This document shows positions 1 through 9,352 of a DNA stretch of 64,000 bases, one piece after another. This DNA is from UWMA-0277 sp965183885 (GTDB taxonomy: Bacteria; Bacteroidota; Bacteroidia; Flavobacteriales; BACL11), in NCBI GenBank assembly GCA_965183885.1, contig OZ238992.1, positions 1,116,001 to 1,180,000 on the forward strand, given 5' to 3'. The first letter of the stretch is position 1, and every line of letters begins with the position of its first letter. A program made the translations under genes and the position numbers. The notes beneath the pieces are model-generated. The model saw only the letters and a program-made list of their open reading frames with translations, had not been told where the DNA came from and did not search any database.

Positions 1-70
1 CAAATTTCTTTTTCATTTGTGTGTTAATTTTTGTGTAATTAAATTTTAGTGTGGCAAATTTATAAAAATA

Positions 71-670
71 TTATAAAGCTGACTCAAATCTCTTATTTAC
101 TTCCTCCCAGTTGATTACATTGAAAAAAGCATTGATATAATCTGGTCTTCTGTTTTGGTAGTTTAGGTAGTAAGCATGCTCCCAAACATCTAGGCATAAT
201 ACTGGAGTACATCCACATTGGTCATCCATTAATGGATTGTCCTGATTAGCAGTTGAAGAGATTTTTAATTTTCCATCTTTTACTCCTAACCAAGCCCATC
301 CTGAACCAAACCTTGTTCCTGCTGCAGCAGCAAATTGTGTTTTAAACTCATCGTAAGAACCAAATGCTTCATTAATAGCTGTAGCAATTGCTCCTGTAGG
401 GTTTCCGCCTCCATTAGGACTCATAACTTCCCAGAAAAGACAGTGGTTAAAGTAACCTCCTCCATTGTTTCTGGCAGCTCCACTTAATCCAGGAGTAGCA
501 CATATTTCTTCAATAGATTTTCCAGCTAAATCTGTTCCTGCAATAGCATTGTTTAAGTTATTAGTGTACCCATTATGGTGCTTACTGTGGTGTATTTCCA
601 TAGTTCTAGCATCAATATGTGGTTCTAAAGCATCGTATGCGTAAGGTAATTTTGGTAATTCAAATGACAT
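71..670 (-). CDS. sod: Superoxide dismutase, Fe/Mn family
   Basis: This enzyme dismutates superoxide to oxygen and hydrogen peroxide using one Fe or Mn ion. From the chosen start the protein is 199 residues, normal for the family. The four expected metal ligands are visible: His27 (in MEIHHSKHH), His76 (in GYFNHCLFW), and Asp161 and His165 (in DVWEHAYYL). An earlier in-frame ATG at 715 would overlap the upstream gene and add an unconserved Asn/Lys-rich tail, so the ATG at 670 is preferred. No signal peptide is seen, so it is probably cytoplasmic. It lies 27 bp after the flavin reductase gene on the same strand. Metal choice cannot be read from the sequence with confidence. Confidence 0.95.
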   Translation of the reverse strand: MSFELPKLPYAYDALEPHIDARTMEIHHSKHHNGYTNNLNNAIAGTDLAGKSIEEICATPGLSGAARNNGGGYFNHCLFWEVMSPNGGGNPTGAIATAINEAFGSYDEFKTQFAAAAGTRFGSGWAWLGVKDGKLKISSTANQDNPLMDDQCGCTPVLCLDVWEHAYYLNYQNRRPDYINAFFNVINWEEVNKRFESAL

Positions 671-696
671 AGTTTTTTTGTTTTTAATGTTAGTAT

Positions 697-1533
697 TTAT
701 AATAGTATTTGCCAAGCATCTTCACTATTTCCTTGGCTTAATAATTCTTTTGCTAAAGTATGTTTTTCTGTTGTATTTTTTTCTCTTCCTTTAAAATCTT
801 TCTTTTCTGGAATGTTTTCGGCAGAAGCTAAGATAGCGAGTTCATTTCCAGTTAATACTGTTGAGTTTTTAATCTCTTCGGGTAATTTGTCAATTCCCAT
901 TCCCATTCTGGAAATTGGTTTTGCAATTTCATAAAGTGAGCTTGTTGTTGTTTTTCCATACCAATCAGCTCCTAATCGGGATACTATTCCTAATTTAAAA
1001 GGATCAATACCTCCAGCATTGTCTAAAACAGACTCATCCATATGCATTTTTAAAATTTCGCAGAGGACTAAACTTCCAGCACCACCTTCTTCACCTAAAG
1101 TAATAATTTCATTTACCTTACACTCAAAATTTATTGGTGATTCTTTTACTCTAGATGGAGTAATTAAATCAGAAGGGACTTCAGTAAAACCTGCTTTTTC
1201 AAATTCATTTACCTCATTCCCAAAATCACATGAAGTTAATGAAACCTGTTGTGCAATTTCTTCAGTAACTAAAGCGATGACACATTCTTTTATTTGATGC
1301 ACATTGTCTAATGTATGCTTGCTAGTATTGTTACGAACCCTTCTTACTGGTGAAAAAACTAAGATAGGAGGATTTACACTAAATACATTGAAAAATGAAA
1401 AAGGGCTTAGATTCTTGTTTCCTTCACTATCAATTGTACTTACTAGGGCAATAGGTCTTGGAGTTATTGCTGAGGACAAATATTTATAAAGTCCAGCAGT
1501 ATCTCCTGATGCTACATCTATTGTTTTTATCAT
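697..1533 (-). CDS. Flavin reductase family protein (FMN-binding split barrel)
   Basis: The N-terminal 170 residues or so match the flavin-reductase-like split-barrel domain, which binds FMN and is found in NAD(P)H:flavin reductases. The typical opening is visible: SSAITPRPIALVSTID followed by LSPFSFFNVFSVNPP. The C-terminal 100 residues are polar and charged, with no recognised domain. The start codon overlaps the end of the FAA hydrolase gene by 4 nt, indicating translational coupling in one operon. The tyrosine-degradation context suggests a supporting redox or hydrolytic role, but the substrate is not known from sequence. The family is sure; the exact reaction is not. Confidence 0.85.
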   Translation of the reverse strand: MIKTIDVASGDTAGLYKYLSSAITPRPIALVSTIDSEGNKNLSPFSFFNVFSVNPPILVFSPVRRVRNNTSKHTLDNVHQIKECVIALVTEEIAQQVSLTSCDFGNEVNEFEKAGFTEVPSDLITPSRVKESPINFECKVNEIITLGEEGGAGSLVLCEILKMHMDESVLDNAGGIDPFKLGIVSRLGADWYGKTTTSSLYEIAKPISRMGMGIDKLPEEIKNSTVLTGNELAILASAENIPEKKDFKGREKNTTEKHTLAKELLSQGNSEDAWQILL

Positions 1534-2507
1534 CTTTTTAATTTTAATAAGGAATGATTGGATAGCGAACGGCTAATCTTATTTTTTATTTTCCCAAGAC
1601 CTTCAATTTCCATTTCTATAATATCATTCTCTTTAATCCATTGTTCTTTGTGGTCTGGGTTATTTAATTTTCCTGTTCCGTTTAATTCAAGTAAACATCC
1701 TGTTCCTACTGTTCCAGACCCAATAACATCTCCAGGAAATAATTCAACGCCATAAGATGCTCGTTCAATTATCTCAGCAAAGCTCCAGTTCATTTCTTTT
1801 GTATTTCCTTCGGATAATAATTCTCCATTAACCCAGCATTGCATTTTTAGGTCATATTTTTTACCTGTACTACTATTAATTGCATGTTCCTCTAACTCAT
1901 CAACTGTTACTAAATAGGGACCTATAATATTGCAAAAATCTTTTCCTTTTGCAGGGCCTAAGTTTAGTTTCATTTCCTCCATTTGTAAGGTTCTAGCACT
2001 TAAATCGTTTAAAATAGTATAGCCTGCAATATGGCTGTCAGCATCTTTAGTGAGGATATTTTTACCCCCCTTTCCAATTACAATTGCAAATTCTAATTCA
2101 AAATCAAGACGTTCGAAATGATCTTCCATCAGTTCTATTTCTTCATAAGGGCCAGCAATGGAGTTATGATTTGAAAAATAGAAAATAGGAAATTGATCAA
2201 ACTCAGGAATCATGTCAACACCTCTATTTCTTCTTGAAGTAGCTACATGTTGCCTGAAGGCATAGGCGTCTCTAAAAGAAGTTGGTTTTGGTATTGGAGC
2301 AAGCAAGTTAACTTCATTTATTTTATGCCTTAAGCAACTGCCACTATTTTTATAAGTAGTAATTTTAGTTTTATAAGCTTCAATTTGTATCAGTTCTATT
2401 AAACTAATATCACCAAAACAAGCATTAAGATTAATAATTTCAGTTCCAATTAACGCACCAATTTGATGAGTTTTTGTTTGAGTTGTGTTATAAGTGACTA
2501 ATTTCAT
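1530..2507 (-). CDS. Fumarylacetoacetate hydrolase family protein
   Basis: FAA-hydrolase fold enzyme, probably the last step of tyrosine/homogentisate breakdown, cleaving fumarylacetoacetate to fumarate and acetoacetate. The family core is visible in LDFELEFAIVIGK (metal-binding Glu residues), ILNDLSARTLQ and GPAKGKDF. I start at ATG 2507 (MKLVTYN), giving 325 residues; the upstream in-frame ATG at 2573 adds a basic stretch that is not family-like. It is transcribed divergently from hmgA and hppD, which supports the pathway assignment. No maleylacetoacetate isomerase gene is seen nearby, so that step must be elsewhere or non-enzymatic. Other FAH-family hydrolases share the fold, so substrate is inferred from context. 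Confidence 0.85.
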   Translation of the reverse strand: MKLVTYNTTQTKTHQIGALIGTEIINLNACFGDISLIELIQIEAYKTKITTYKNSGSCLRHKINEVNLLAPIPKPTSFRDAYAFRQHVATSRRNRGVDMIPEFDQFPIFYFSNHNSIAGPYEEIELMEDHFERLDFELEFAIVIGKGGKNILTKDADSHIAGYTILNDLSARTLQMEEMKLNLGPAKGKDFCNIIGPYLVTVDELEEHAINSSTGKKYDLKMQCWVNGELLSEGNTKEMNWSFAEIIERASYGVELFPGDVIGSGTVGTGCLLELNGTGKLNNPDHKEQWIKENDIIEMEIEGLGKIKNKISRSLSNHSLLKLKR

Positions 2508-2665
2508 GAGTACGGCAAAAGTATCAATTTTATATTTTTTGCTGGGTGCTAAAAAACGATTTCTTCTAATCAAACAAAAATGAATGTTAAGTTTAGGGTT
2601 TAATATTTTCTTAATAAAGAAAATAGAGTATGATAAGAATCATCTTTTATTTATGTTATAAGTCA

Positions 2666-2673
2666 TATATTTG
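2666..2673 (+). promoter_or_regulatory. Bacteroidetes -7 box for the hmgA-hppD operon
   Basis: TATATTTG matches the Bacteroidetes -7 consensus TAnnTTTG and lies 20 bp before the hmgA ATG in the divergent intergenic region. A clear -33 TTTG is not seen. Confidence 0.45.
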
Positions 2674-2693
2674 CCAGACTAAAATAAAAAAGA

Positions 2694-3854
2694 ATGCCAA
2701 GATATCATAAGCTAGGAAAGGTGCCACATAAAAGGCATACTACCTTTAAAAAAGAAGATGGAAGTTTATATCAAGAAGAGTTATTTGGAACTGCAGGTTT
2801 TGCAGGAATGTCTTCATTAATATATCATTTATACCCTCCAACAGTTGTTTCAGAGGTGAAAAAGTTAAAAGATACTTCGCCAAAAATTGCTATAGAAAAA
2901 AACATGAAGGCAATGAGTCTTCAAGGATTCTCTATTCCAAAGGAAGAAGATTATTTAGATAGTAGAAAAGTGCTTTTTGTAAATAATGATTTGCATATAG
3001 GTTTAGCTGCTCCAAAATCATTTTCTAAAGATTATTTCTACAGAAACTCAGATGCTGATGAAATGTTATTTGTACATGAAGGTTCAGGAAAACTAAGAAC
3101 AATGTATGGTAATATTGATTTTAAGTATGGAGATTATTTAATTATCCCTAGAGGAGTAACTTATCAAATTGATTTTGACACAGAAGATAATAGATTATTA
3201 TTTGTAGAGTCATTCTCTCCAATAATGTCGCCAAGTAGATATAGAAATAACTTTGGTCAGTTTTTAGAGCATTCTCCATTTTGTGAGCGTGATTTTCGTT
3301 TGCCAGAAGGTTTAGAAACTCATGATGAGAAAGGAGAATTTAAGGTGTTATCAAAAAAACAAGGAGTAATGTGGGAGTATACCCATGCTAATCATCCTTT
3401 TGATGTAATTGGTTGGGATGGTTTCCATTATCCATATGCATTTTCTATTCATGATTTTGAGCCTATTACAGGTAGAGTACACTTACCTCCTCCTATTCAT
3501 CAGCAATGGGAAGCAGCAGGTTTTGTAGTGTGTTCATTTGTGCCTAGGTTATACGATTATCATCCAGAGGCTATTCCTGCTCCATATCATCATTCTAATA
3601 TTGATTCGGAAGAGTTATTGTATTATGTTGATGGTGACTTTATGAGTAGAAATAATATTGAAAAAGGACAAATAACGTTACACCCAGGAGGTATTCCTCA
3701 TGGTCCACACCCAGGAGCTATTGAAAGAAGTGTAGGAAAAACAAAGACTGAAGAACTAGCAGTAATGATTGATCCTTTTAATCCTGTTATGATTACTGAG
3801 GAGGCACTTAAGTTAGAAGTAGAAGATTATTATAAGAGTTGGAAGACAGATTAA
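2694..3854 (+). CDS. hmgA: Homogentisate 1,2-dioxygenase
   Basis: Non-heme iron dioxygenase that opens the aromatic ring of homogentisate to maleylacetoacetate. The 386-residue length fits the shorter bacterial form. Iron-site motifs of the cupin fold are visible near the C-terminus: YHHSNIDSEELLYYVDGDF with the Glu ligand, and LHPGGIPHGPHPG with the His ligand. The cupin double-psi barrel begins around residue 120 (LFVHEGSGKL). It lies 30 bp upstream of hppD on the same strand, and the two genes encode consecutive steps of tyrosine catabolism. A perfect hairpin after hppD probably ends the transcript. Confidence 0.93.
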   Translation: MPRYHKLGKVPHKRHTTFKKEDGSLYQEELFGTAGFAGMSSLIYHLYPPTVVSEVKKLKDTSPKIAIEKNMKAMSLQGFSIPKEEDYLDSRKVLFVNNDLHIGLAAPKSFSKDYFYRNSDADEMLFVHEGSGKLRTMYGNIDFKYGDYLIIPRGVTYQIDFDTEDNRLLFVESFSPIMSPSRYRNNFGQFLEHSPFCERDFRLPEGLETHDEKGEFKVLSKKQGVMWEYTHANHPFDVIGWDGFHYPYAFSIHDFEPITGRVHLPPPIHQQWEAAGFVVCSFVPRLYDYHPEAIPAPYHHSNIDSEELLYYVDGDFMSRNNIEKGQITLHPGGIPHGPHPGAIERSVGKTKTEELAVMIDPFNPVMITEEALKLEVEDYYKSWKTD

Positions 3855-3884
3855 TTATTAGATTTGCAAAAAAATAGAGATAAA

Positions 3885-5042
3885 ATGAAAGATTTAAAAA
3901 ATATAGAAAATTTCAGTTATAGCCTAGAGAAAATATTTCCCGAGGCAGATGATTTTTTACCAATTTTAGGAACAGATTATGTAGAGTATTATGTGGGGAA
4001 TGCAAAGCAAGCTGCACATTTCTATAAAACAGCTTTAGGGTTTCAATCCTTAGCTTATGCTGGTTTGGAAACTGGGATTAAAGATAGAACCTCATATGTT
4101 GTTGTTCAAGATAAAATTCGTTTGGTATTGACTACACCTATGCCAGGGACAGATAATACTGAAATTGATGATCATATTACTAAGCATGGTGATGGTGTAA
4201 AGGTAATTGCACTTTGGGTTGAAGATGCTACAAAAGCTTGGGAAGAAACAACAAAAAGAGGGGCAAAATCATATTTTGAACCAAGAACAGAAAAAGATGC
4301 TGAAGGAGAAGTAGTACGTTCAGGAATTCATACTTATGGTGATACTGTGCATATTTTTGTAGAGCGTAAAAACTATAAGGGTGTGTTTATGCCAGGATTT
4401 GAAAAATGGGAATCTCATTATAACCCAACTTCATGTGGATTAAAATATATTGACCATATGGTAGGTAATGTTGGTTGGGGAGAGATGAATGTTTGGGCGA
4501 AGTTCTATAATGAAATTATGGGATTTGCGAACCTAATTACATTTGATGATAAAGACATTTCTACTCAATATACTGCTTTAATGAGTAAGGTAATGACTAA
4601 TGGAAATGGTAGAATTAAATTCCCAATTAATGAGCCTGCAGATGGATTAAAAAAATCTCAAATTGAGGAGTATTTAGATTTTTATGGAGGTCCAGGATGC
4701 CAGCACATTGCAGTTGCTACTGATGATATAGTATTTACAGTATCGGAAATGAAGAAAAGAGGAGTAGAGTTTCTTTATGTTCCAGGAACTTATTACGATA
4801 CCGTTGGAGGTAGAGTAGGAGATATTGAAGAAGATTTAGCTATACTAAAAGAGCATGGTATTATGGTAGATAGAGATGATGAAGGATACTTGCTTCAGAT
4901 CTTTACGAAACCTGTAACAGACAGACCTACTTTATTCTTTGAAATTATTCAAAGAAAAGGAGCGCAATCTTTTGGTAAAGGAAACTTCCAAGCTCTTTTT
5001 GAGTCTATTGAGGCAGAGCAAGAAAGAAGAGGAACACTTTAA
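3885..5042 (+). CDS. hppD: 4-hydroxyphenylpyruvate dioxygenase
   Basis: Converts 4-hydroxyphenylpyruvate to homogentisate using Fe(II). Two vicinal-oxygen-chelate (glyoxalase-like) domains are seen: residues about 20-160 and 185-350. Iron ligands are recognisable in GPGCQHIAVATDD (His) and RPTLFFEIIQRKG (Glu), and the C-terminal gate helix GKGNFQALFESIE is intact. The ATG at 3885 gives 385 residues; an upstream in-frame TTG at 3864 lies just after hmgA and has no family support. Together with hmgA and the divergent FAA hydrolase this makes a near-complete tyrosine-degradation locus. Confidence 0.94.
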   Translation: MKDLKNIENFSYSLEKIFPEADDFLPILGTDYVEYYVGNAKQAAHFYKTALGFQSLAYAGLETGIKDRTSYVVVQDKIRLVLTTPMPGTDNTEIDDHITKHGDGVKVIALWVEDATKAWEETTKRGAKSYFEPRTEKDAEGEVVRSGIHTYGDTVHIFVERKNYKGVFMPGFEKWESHYNPTSCGLKYIDHMVGNVGWGEMNVWAKFYNEIMGFANLITFDDKDISTQYTALMSKVMTNGNGRIKFPINEPADGLKKSQIEEYLDFYGGPGCQHIAVATDDIVFTVSEMKKRGVEFLYVPGTYYDTVGGRVGDIEEDLAILKEHGIMVDRDDEGYLLQIFTKPVTDRPTLFFEIIQRKGAQSFGKGNFQALFESIEAEQERRGTL

Positions 5043-5048
5043 TATAAG

Positions 5049-5085
5049 TTAAGTATCAAGGCATAAATTATGCCTTGATACTTAA
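5049..5085 (+). terminator. Perfect 17-bp hairpin after hppD
   Basis: Arms 5049-5065 and 5069-5085 are perfect inverse complements with a 3-nt loop. It sits 7 bp after the hppD stop and before bcp. The T-run after it is weak, so it may be a stability element as well as a terminator. Confidence 0.6.
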
Positions 5086-5110
5086 TATTTCAATACTAAA
5101 TATCTAGTTT

Positions 5111-5557
5111 ATGAATATAGGTGATAAAGCACCAGCAATAAATGCTATTGATCAAAATGGAGCAGCAATTACTTTAGAGCAATTTAAAGGAAAGAAAGTA
5201 GTGCTTTATTTTTATCCTAAAGACATGACTCCAGGGTGTACAGTCCAGTCGTGTAATTTAAGAGATAATTATAAATTACTTTTGGATAAAGGCTATGTGG
5301 TATTGGGTTGTAGTGCCGATAGCCCTGCAAGACACCTTAAGTTTATTGAGAAACATGAATTGCCTTTTCCTCTTATTTCGGATGAGAATAAAGAGGTGCT
5401 AAATGCTTACGGCGTTTGGGGTCCTAAAAAGTTTATGGGTAAAACCTATGATGGGATACACAGAACTACTTTTGTGATAGGTGAAGATGGGATAATAGAA
5501 GATATTATTGCAAAGGTAAAAACCAAAGAGCATACTGCTCAAATCTTAAAAGAGTAA
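5111..5557 (+). CDS. bcp: Thioredoxin-dependent thiol peroxidase (Bcp/PrxQ)
   Basis: Peroxiredoxin that reduces hydrogen and alkyl peroxides with electrons from thioredoxin. The 148-residue protein has the PrxQ active site DMTPGCTVQSCNLRDN: peroxidatic Cys43 and the candidate resolving Cys48 five residues later, typical of the atypical 2-Cys type. The FYPKDMTPGC and HRTTFVIGEDG stretches are family hallmarks. No signal peptide, so cytoplasmic. Its last 12 nt overlap the 3' end of radA, which runs toward it. Confidence 0.95.
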   Translation: MNIGDKAPAINAIDQNGAAITLEQFKGKKVVLYFYPKDMTPGCTVQSCNLRDNYKLLLDKGYVVLGCSADSPARHLKFIEKHELPFPLISDENKEVLNAYGVWGPKKFMGKTYDGIHRTTFVIGEDGIIEDIIAKVKTKEHTAQILKE

Positions 5558-6904
5558 TCTAAATACTTCTTCAATTTTCCCGCATTGTACAATCTCAATT
5601 TTGAAATTCTTAGAATTAAATTTGTTGTACTTAGAGATGATGATTTTGGTATAGCCTAATTTTTCAGCCTCTGCGATTCTATTTTCAATTCTGTTTACTG
5701 CTCGTATTTCTCCTGAGAGGCCTATTTCACCAGCAAAACAAGTTAGTGTGTCTAAAGCAATGTCTTGGTCTGAAGATAATATAGAACATACTACTGCCAA
5801 ATCAATAGCGGTGTCATCAATTTTTATTCCTCCTGTAATATTTAAAAATACATCCTTAGCTCCTAGTCGGAAACCACATCTTTTTTCTAGTACAGCTAAG
5901 AGCATATTCATTCTTTTGGTATCAAATCCTGTTGCGGAACGCTGAGGATTTCCATAAACTGCTGAGCTAACTAAAGATTGTATCTCTACTAATAATGGTC
6001 GGGCGCCTTCTATAGTTCCTGCAATTGCAACACCACTTGTAGCTTCATCTCTTTCTGATATTAGTATTTCTGAAGGGTTGTTTACTTCTCTTAGGCCTTC
6101 TTGGCTCATTTCATATACTCCTAGTTCTGATGCAGAACCAAAACGGTTTTTAATAGTCCTAAGAATTCTATACACATGGTTTCTATCTCCTTCGAATTGT
6201 AATACAGTATCTACCATGTGCTCTAAGATTTTTGGTCCTGCAATAGCACCATCTTTATTGATATGCCCTATAAGGAGCACAGCAGTATTAGTTTCTTTTG
6301 CAAATTTGATAAGCTCAGCAGTACATTCTCTTATTTGAGATACACTTCCTGGTGATGATTCTATGTGAGCTGTATGTAGCGTTTGTATGGAATCAACTAC
6401 TAAGATATCTGGTTGCAATTGTTCTATTTGCTGAAAGATATTTTGAGTTGAGGTTTCGGTTAAAATATAGCAATGCTCTGAGCTTTTATTAATACGTTCA
6501 GCACGCATTTTTATTTGTTTTTGGCTCTCTTCCCCTGAAACATAAAGAATTTTCTTGCTTTTTGAGCTCAATGCAAATTGCAAGAGTAGCGTAGATTTTC
6601 CTATTCCAGGATCTCCTCCTAATAATATTAAAGAGCCAGGAACAATTCCTCCTCCTAAAACTCTATTGAGTTCTTTATCGTTTGTTACGATGCGTTTCTC
6701 ATTAGTATAATCAATCTCAGCAACTAAACTTGGTTTGTTTATCTTATTGCTTTTAAAACTTCCTTTAGTATCTCCTTCTTTTGTAATTATTTCTTCAACA
6801 AAAGTATTCCATTCATTACACTGTGGACATTTTCCGAGCCATTTTGGAGATTGTGTTCCACAGCTTTGGCAAAAGAAAGCAGATTGTATTTTCTTTTTTG
6901 CCAT
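5546..6904 (-). CDS. radA: DNA repair protein RadA (Sms)
   Basis: DnaB-like ATPase that promotes branch migration during homologous recombination. Order of parts: an N-terminal zinc finger (CQSCGTQSPKWLGKCPQC, residues about 13-30), a RecA-like ATPase with Walker A GGDPGIGKST, the RadA-specific KNRFG motif (KNRFGSASELG), and a Lon-like C-terminal domain. At 452 residues it is full length. It is the last gene of a panC-flippase-rfaE2-radA operon and overlaps the rfaE2 stop by 1 nt, in the TAATG arrangement that suggests coupling. Confidence 0.97.
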   Translation of the reverse strand: MAKKKIQSAFFCQSCGTQSPKWLGKCPQCNEWNTFVEEIITKEGDTKGSFKSNKINKPSLVAEIDYTNEKRIVTNDKELNRVLGGGIVPGSLILLGGDPGIGKSTLLLQFALSSKSKKILYVSGEESQKQIKMRAERINKSSEHCYILTETSTQNIFQQIEQLQPDILVVDSIQTLHTAHIESSPGSVSQIRECTAELIKFAKETNTAVLLIGHINKDGAIAGPKILEHMVDTVLQFEGDRNHVYRILRTIKNRFGSASELGVYEMSQEGLREVNNPSEILISERDEATSGVAIAGTIEGARPLLVEIQSLVSSAVYGNPQRSATGFDTKRMNMLLAVLEKRCGFRLGAKDVFLNITGGIKIDDTAIDLAVVCSILSSDQDIALDTLTCFAGEIGLSGEIRAVNRIENRIAEAEKLGYTKIIISKYNKFNSKNFKIEIVQCGKIEEVFRLLF

Positions 6905-7395
6905 TAGGTAGTTTTTATTTTCTCTATAATGTTTGTGGTTGAAAATCCATCTATAAAAGGTACAAGGATTACTTTTCCTCCATTGTTTTGGACTACATCG
7001 TGTCCTGCAATTTCAGTAATTTCATAATCTCCACCTTTTGCTAAAATATCAGGAATAATAGTTTTGATTAGGTTAAGAGGAGTTTGTTCTGAAAATAATA
7101 CAACTCCATCAACAAAGCTAAGTGAAGCTAGTAGTATTGCTCTAGAGTTCTCATTAATAATAGGGCGATTTTTCCCTTTTAGTTCTTGTATTGAACTATC
7201 TGAATTTAAGCCAATAATTAGTTTGTTTCCTAAATCTGCTGTGCGGGCAAGTACTTCAATATGACCTCTATGGATAATATCGAAACAACCATTGGTGAAT
7301 ACAATCTCATTACCTTGAGCTTTCCATTTGCCAACTTGGATTTCTAAGTCAGAAAGGGTAAATATCTTATTTTTTAGTTCCTTAAGATGTGGCAT
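6904..7395 (-). CDS. rfaE2: D-glycero-beta-D-manno-heptose 1-phosphate adenylyltransferase
   Basis: Nucleotidyltransferase that activates heptose 1-phosphate as ADP-heptose for lipopolysaccharide core synthesis. It is the stand-alone equivalent of the C-terminal half of HldE. The cytidylyltransferase-like fold is marked by TNGCFDIIHRGHIEVL (HxGH nucleotide-binding motif) and NENSRAILLASLSFVDGVV. The ATG at 7395 gives 163 residues and begins MPHLKELK; the upstream ATG at 7425 would extend further into the flippase gene. Even so the start overlaps the flippase end by 14 nt, consistent with one operon. Confidence 0.9.
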   Translation of the reverse strand: MPHLKELKNKIFTLSDLEIQVGKWKAQGNEIVFTNGCFDIIHRGHIEVLARTADLGNKLIIGLNSDSSIQELKGKNRPIINENSRAILLASLSFVDGVVLFSEQTPLNLIKTIIPDILAKGGDYEITEIAGHDVVQNNGGKVILVPFIDGFSTTNIIEKIKTT

Positions 7396-8407
7396 TTTTC
7401 TTCTTTTTAGATAGGAATAAAACAATTAACGATAAAGAACCCATAATAATAGCTACAAGAGTTTGTGCTATATGTACTATAGTTGGGAATAATAGTGCAG
7501 GATTAGTTGGGTCTCCACCTTCTCCTAAAAATACAGTCCCAACGCCTAATACTGATAGTCCTATCATTACAATTGCATGATAAGAGCCTACGCCTCCAGG
7601 AGTAGGGATTACCATTCCTATTCCTCCTAAAACTAATAAGAAAAGTCCATCTCCAGCGGTTAAATGACTTGTTTCTTGCATACTAAAGAAGCAAATATAA
7701 GTCATTAAAAAATACATAATCCATATGCTAAAAGTATGAAACCAGAAGGCTGTTTTTCGTTTCATATTTTTGATGCTTTTAAACCCTTCTTTAAGTCCTG
7801 ATATAAAGCTTGTTATTTTTTCGTAGAAAGCAGATTTTTTCAACCATTTTTTAAGGAAATAGAAGCCAATAACACCTAAAGCTATTATAGCTAATATAAT
7901 AAGTAAATTGCTTCCTTCACTAGGTTCTGTTTGTTGTTCTTGTAGGGTTGTATAAAAGTTAAAAATATCATTAAACTTTAAAACTATAGTTAGCAATATT
8001 AGGGAGATTAGAAAGATAAAATCAATAACTCGCTCAATAAGTATAGTTCCAAAAAGTTTATCGACAGGTACTTTTTCTACTTGGTTTAGAGCGGTACACC
8101 TTGATATTTCTCCTGCTCTTGGAATAAACATATTTGTAAAATAACCCACAGATACTGCTGCAACACTATTAGTTTTTGAGGATTTGTAGCCTAGGGCATC
8201 AATAAGTACTATCCATCTAAAACCTCTACTTACATAGGCCCAACCTCCAAAAACCATAGACAGAATTACCCATTTAGTTTCTACTTTTTGGATTTCTTCA
8301 ATTAATTGTACAGGGTCTTGATTCCTGAATAAAAGGTATATTATGGAAAATGCAAAGCCAAGTGAGGCAATGTATTTTATTATCTTTAGGAGTGTTTTTT
8401 TATTCAC
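7382..8407 (-). CDS. Flippase-like membrane protein (LPG synthase transmembrane-region family)
   Basis: Integral inner-membrane protein of 341 residues in the lysylphosphatidylglycerol synthase TM-region (UPF0104) family. About eight hydrophobic segments are visible, beginning at residues 8-25. Family-like motifs are YFTNMFIPRAGEISR near residue 90 and GGIGMVIPTPGGVGSYH near residue 260. It lacks the soluble aminoacyl-transfer domain of MprF, so it is a lone membrane domain of unknown substrate, possibly a lipid transporter. It lies between panC (9 bp away) and rfaE2. Flavobacterial genomes often have panD in this slot; no panD is seen here. Confidence 0.88.
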   Translation of the reverse strand: MNKKTLLKIIKYIASLGFAFSIIYLLFRNQDPVQLIEEIQKVETKWVILSMVFGGWAYVSRGFRWIVLIDALGYKSSKTNSVAAVSVGYFTNMFIPRAGEISRCTALNQVEKVPVDKLFGTILIERVIDFIFLISLILLTIVLKFNDIFNFYTTLQEQQTEPSEGSNLLIILAIIALGVIGFYFLKKWLKKSAFYEKITSFISGLKEGFKSIKNMKRKTAFWFHTFSIWIMYFLMTYICFFSMQETSHLTAGDGLFLLVLGGIGMVIPTPGGVGSYHAIVMIGLSVLGVGTVFLGEGGDPTNPALLFPTIVHIAQTLVAIIMGSLSLIVLFLSKKKKNATS

Positions 8408-8416
8408 TGTGTAAAA

Positions 8417-9253
8417 CTATAAAATTATATTATCAATTAGACGAATTCCTGAATGATAGGCAGCAATACAAATTGCGCTTTCATTTTCAGCTTCCCATTC
8501 TGTTATTGGCTGCATCGTATTTAAGGCTACAAACTCGGCATATTCTAATCTGAAATTAGGCTGTTTTTTAAAGGATTCTTCAATATGTTGTTTTAGCTGT
8601 GTTATGCTGAGGTTTTTATTTGTCCTGCAATACTCTAAGGACTTAAAAATTAGCGTAGCCTCTTGCTTTGCCTCTTCATTTAGGTGCTTGTTTCTTGAGC
8701 TTTTTGCTAAACCATTTTCTTCTCTTATTGTAGGGGTGCTTATAAGTTCGATATCAAACTTGTTTTGTTTTATTAAGGCTCTTACAATTTGTAATTGCTG
8801 TAAGTCTTTCTGTCCGAAATAGGCTTTTGTAGGTTCAATGATGTTAAAGAATTTCTCTACTATTGTAGCCATGCCATTAAAATGTCCTGGTCTAAACTTT
8901 CCTTCCATTGCAGTAGCCAGTGTTCCGAAGTCAAAAGCTTTAGCAGCTTCATTTTTTGCATATAAATCTTCAACTGAGGGGGTGTAAACAATATTGCAGC
9001 CAATTTCTTCTAACTGATTTAAGTCAACTGTTAAGGTAGAAGGGTAATTTTCTAAATCGGCTTTGTTATTGAATTGGGTAGGGTTAACGAAAATACTGCA
9101 AATAGTAATGTCACACTCTTTTATAGAGTTGAGTATAAGTTCTAAGTGTCCTTGATGTAGTGCCCCCATAGTAGGGACAAATCCTAGTGTAGTAGTAGGG
9201 TTTAATTTAAGTAAGTGCTTTTTTAGCGCTGTTTTAGTCTTAAAAATCTGCAT
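8417..9253 (-). CDS. panC: Pantoate--beta-alanine ligase
   Basis: Joins pantoate and beta-alanine with ATP to make pantothenate, the precursor of coenzyme A. The 278-residue protein has the HIGH-like motif FVPTMGALHQGHLEL, the pantoate/ATP site GKFRPGHFNGMATIVEKFFNII, YFGQKDLQQ, and the KMSKS-like SSRNKHL. First gene of the minus-strand operon, divergent from the starch-synthase-like gene with about 100 bp between them. No panB or panD is in the window. Confidence 0.96.
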   Translation of the reverse strand: MQIFKTKTALKKHLLKLNPTTTLGFVPTMGALHQGHLELILNSIKECDITICSIFVNPTQFNNKADLENYPSTLTVDLNQLEEIGCNIVYTPSVEDLYAKNEAAKAFDFGTLATAMEGKFRPGHFNGMATIVEKFFNIIEPTKAYFGQKDLQQLQIVRALIKQNKFDIELISTPTIREENGLAKSSRNKHLNEEAKQEATLIFKSLEYCRTNKNLSITQLKQHIEESFKKQPNFRLEYAEFVALNTMQPITEWEAENESAICIAAYHSGIRLIDNIIL

Positions 9254-9302
9254 TTGTAAGTAGTAATTATGCTTATGTTGCGGACAAAACTAAGGTAAAA
9301 GC

Positions 9303-9334
9303 TTTGATGTTTAGCTTTTTTTTATATATTTTTG
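9303..9334 (+). promoter_or_regulatory. Promoter for the starch-synthase-like gene (-33 TTTG, -7 TATTTTTG)
   Basis: TTTG at 9303-9306 and TATTTTTG at 9327-9334 are 20 bp apart, matching the Bacteroidetes TTTG-N19-21-TAnnTTTG promoter. The TTG at 9332 belongs to this box and is not a start codon, which fixes the start at the ATG 9353. Confidence 0.65.
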
Positions 9335-9352
9335 CAAACTAAAATTTTATTC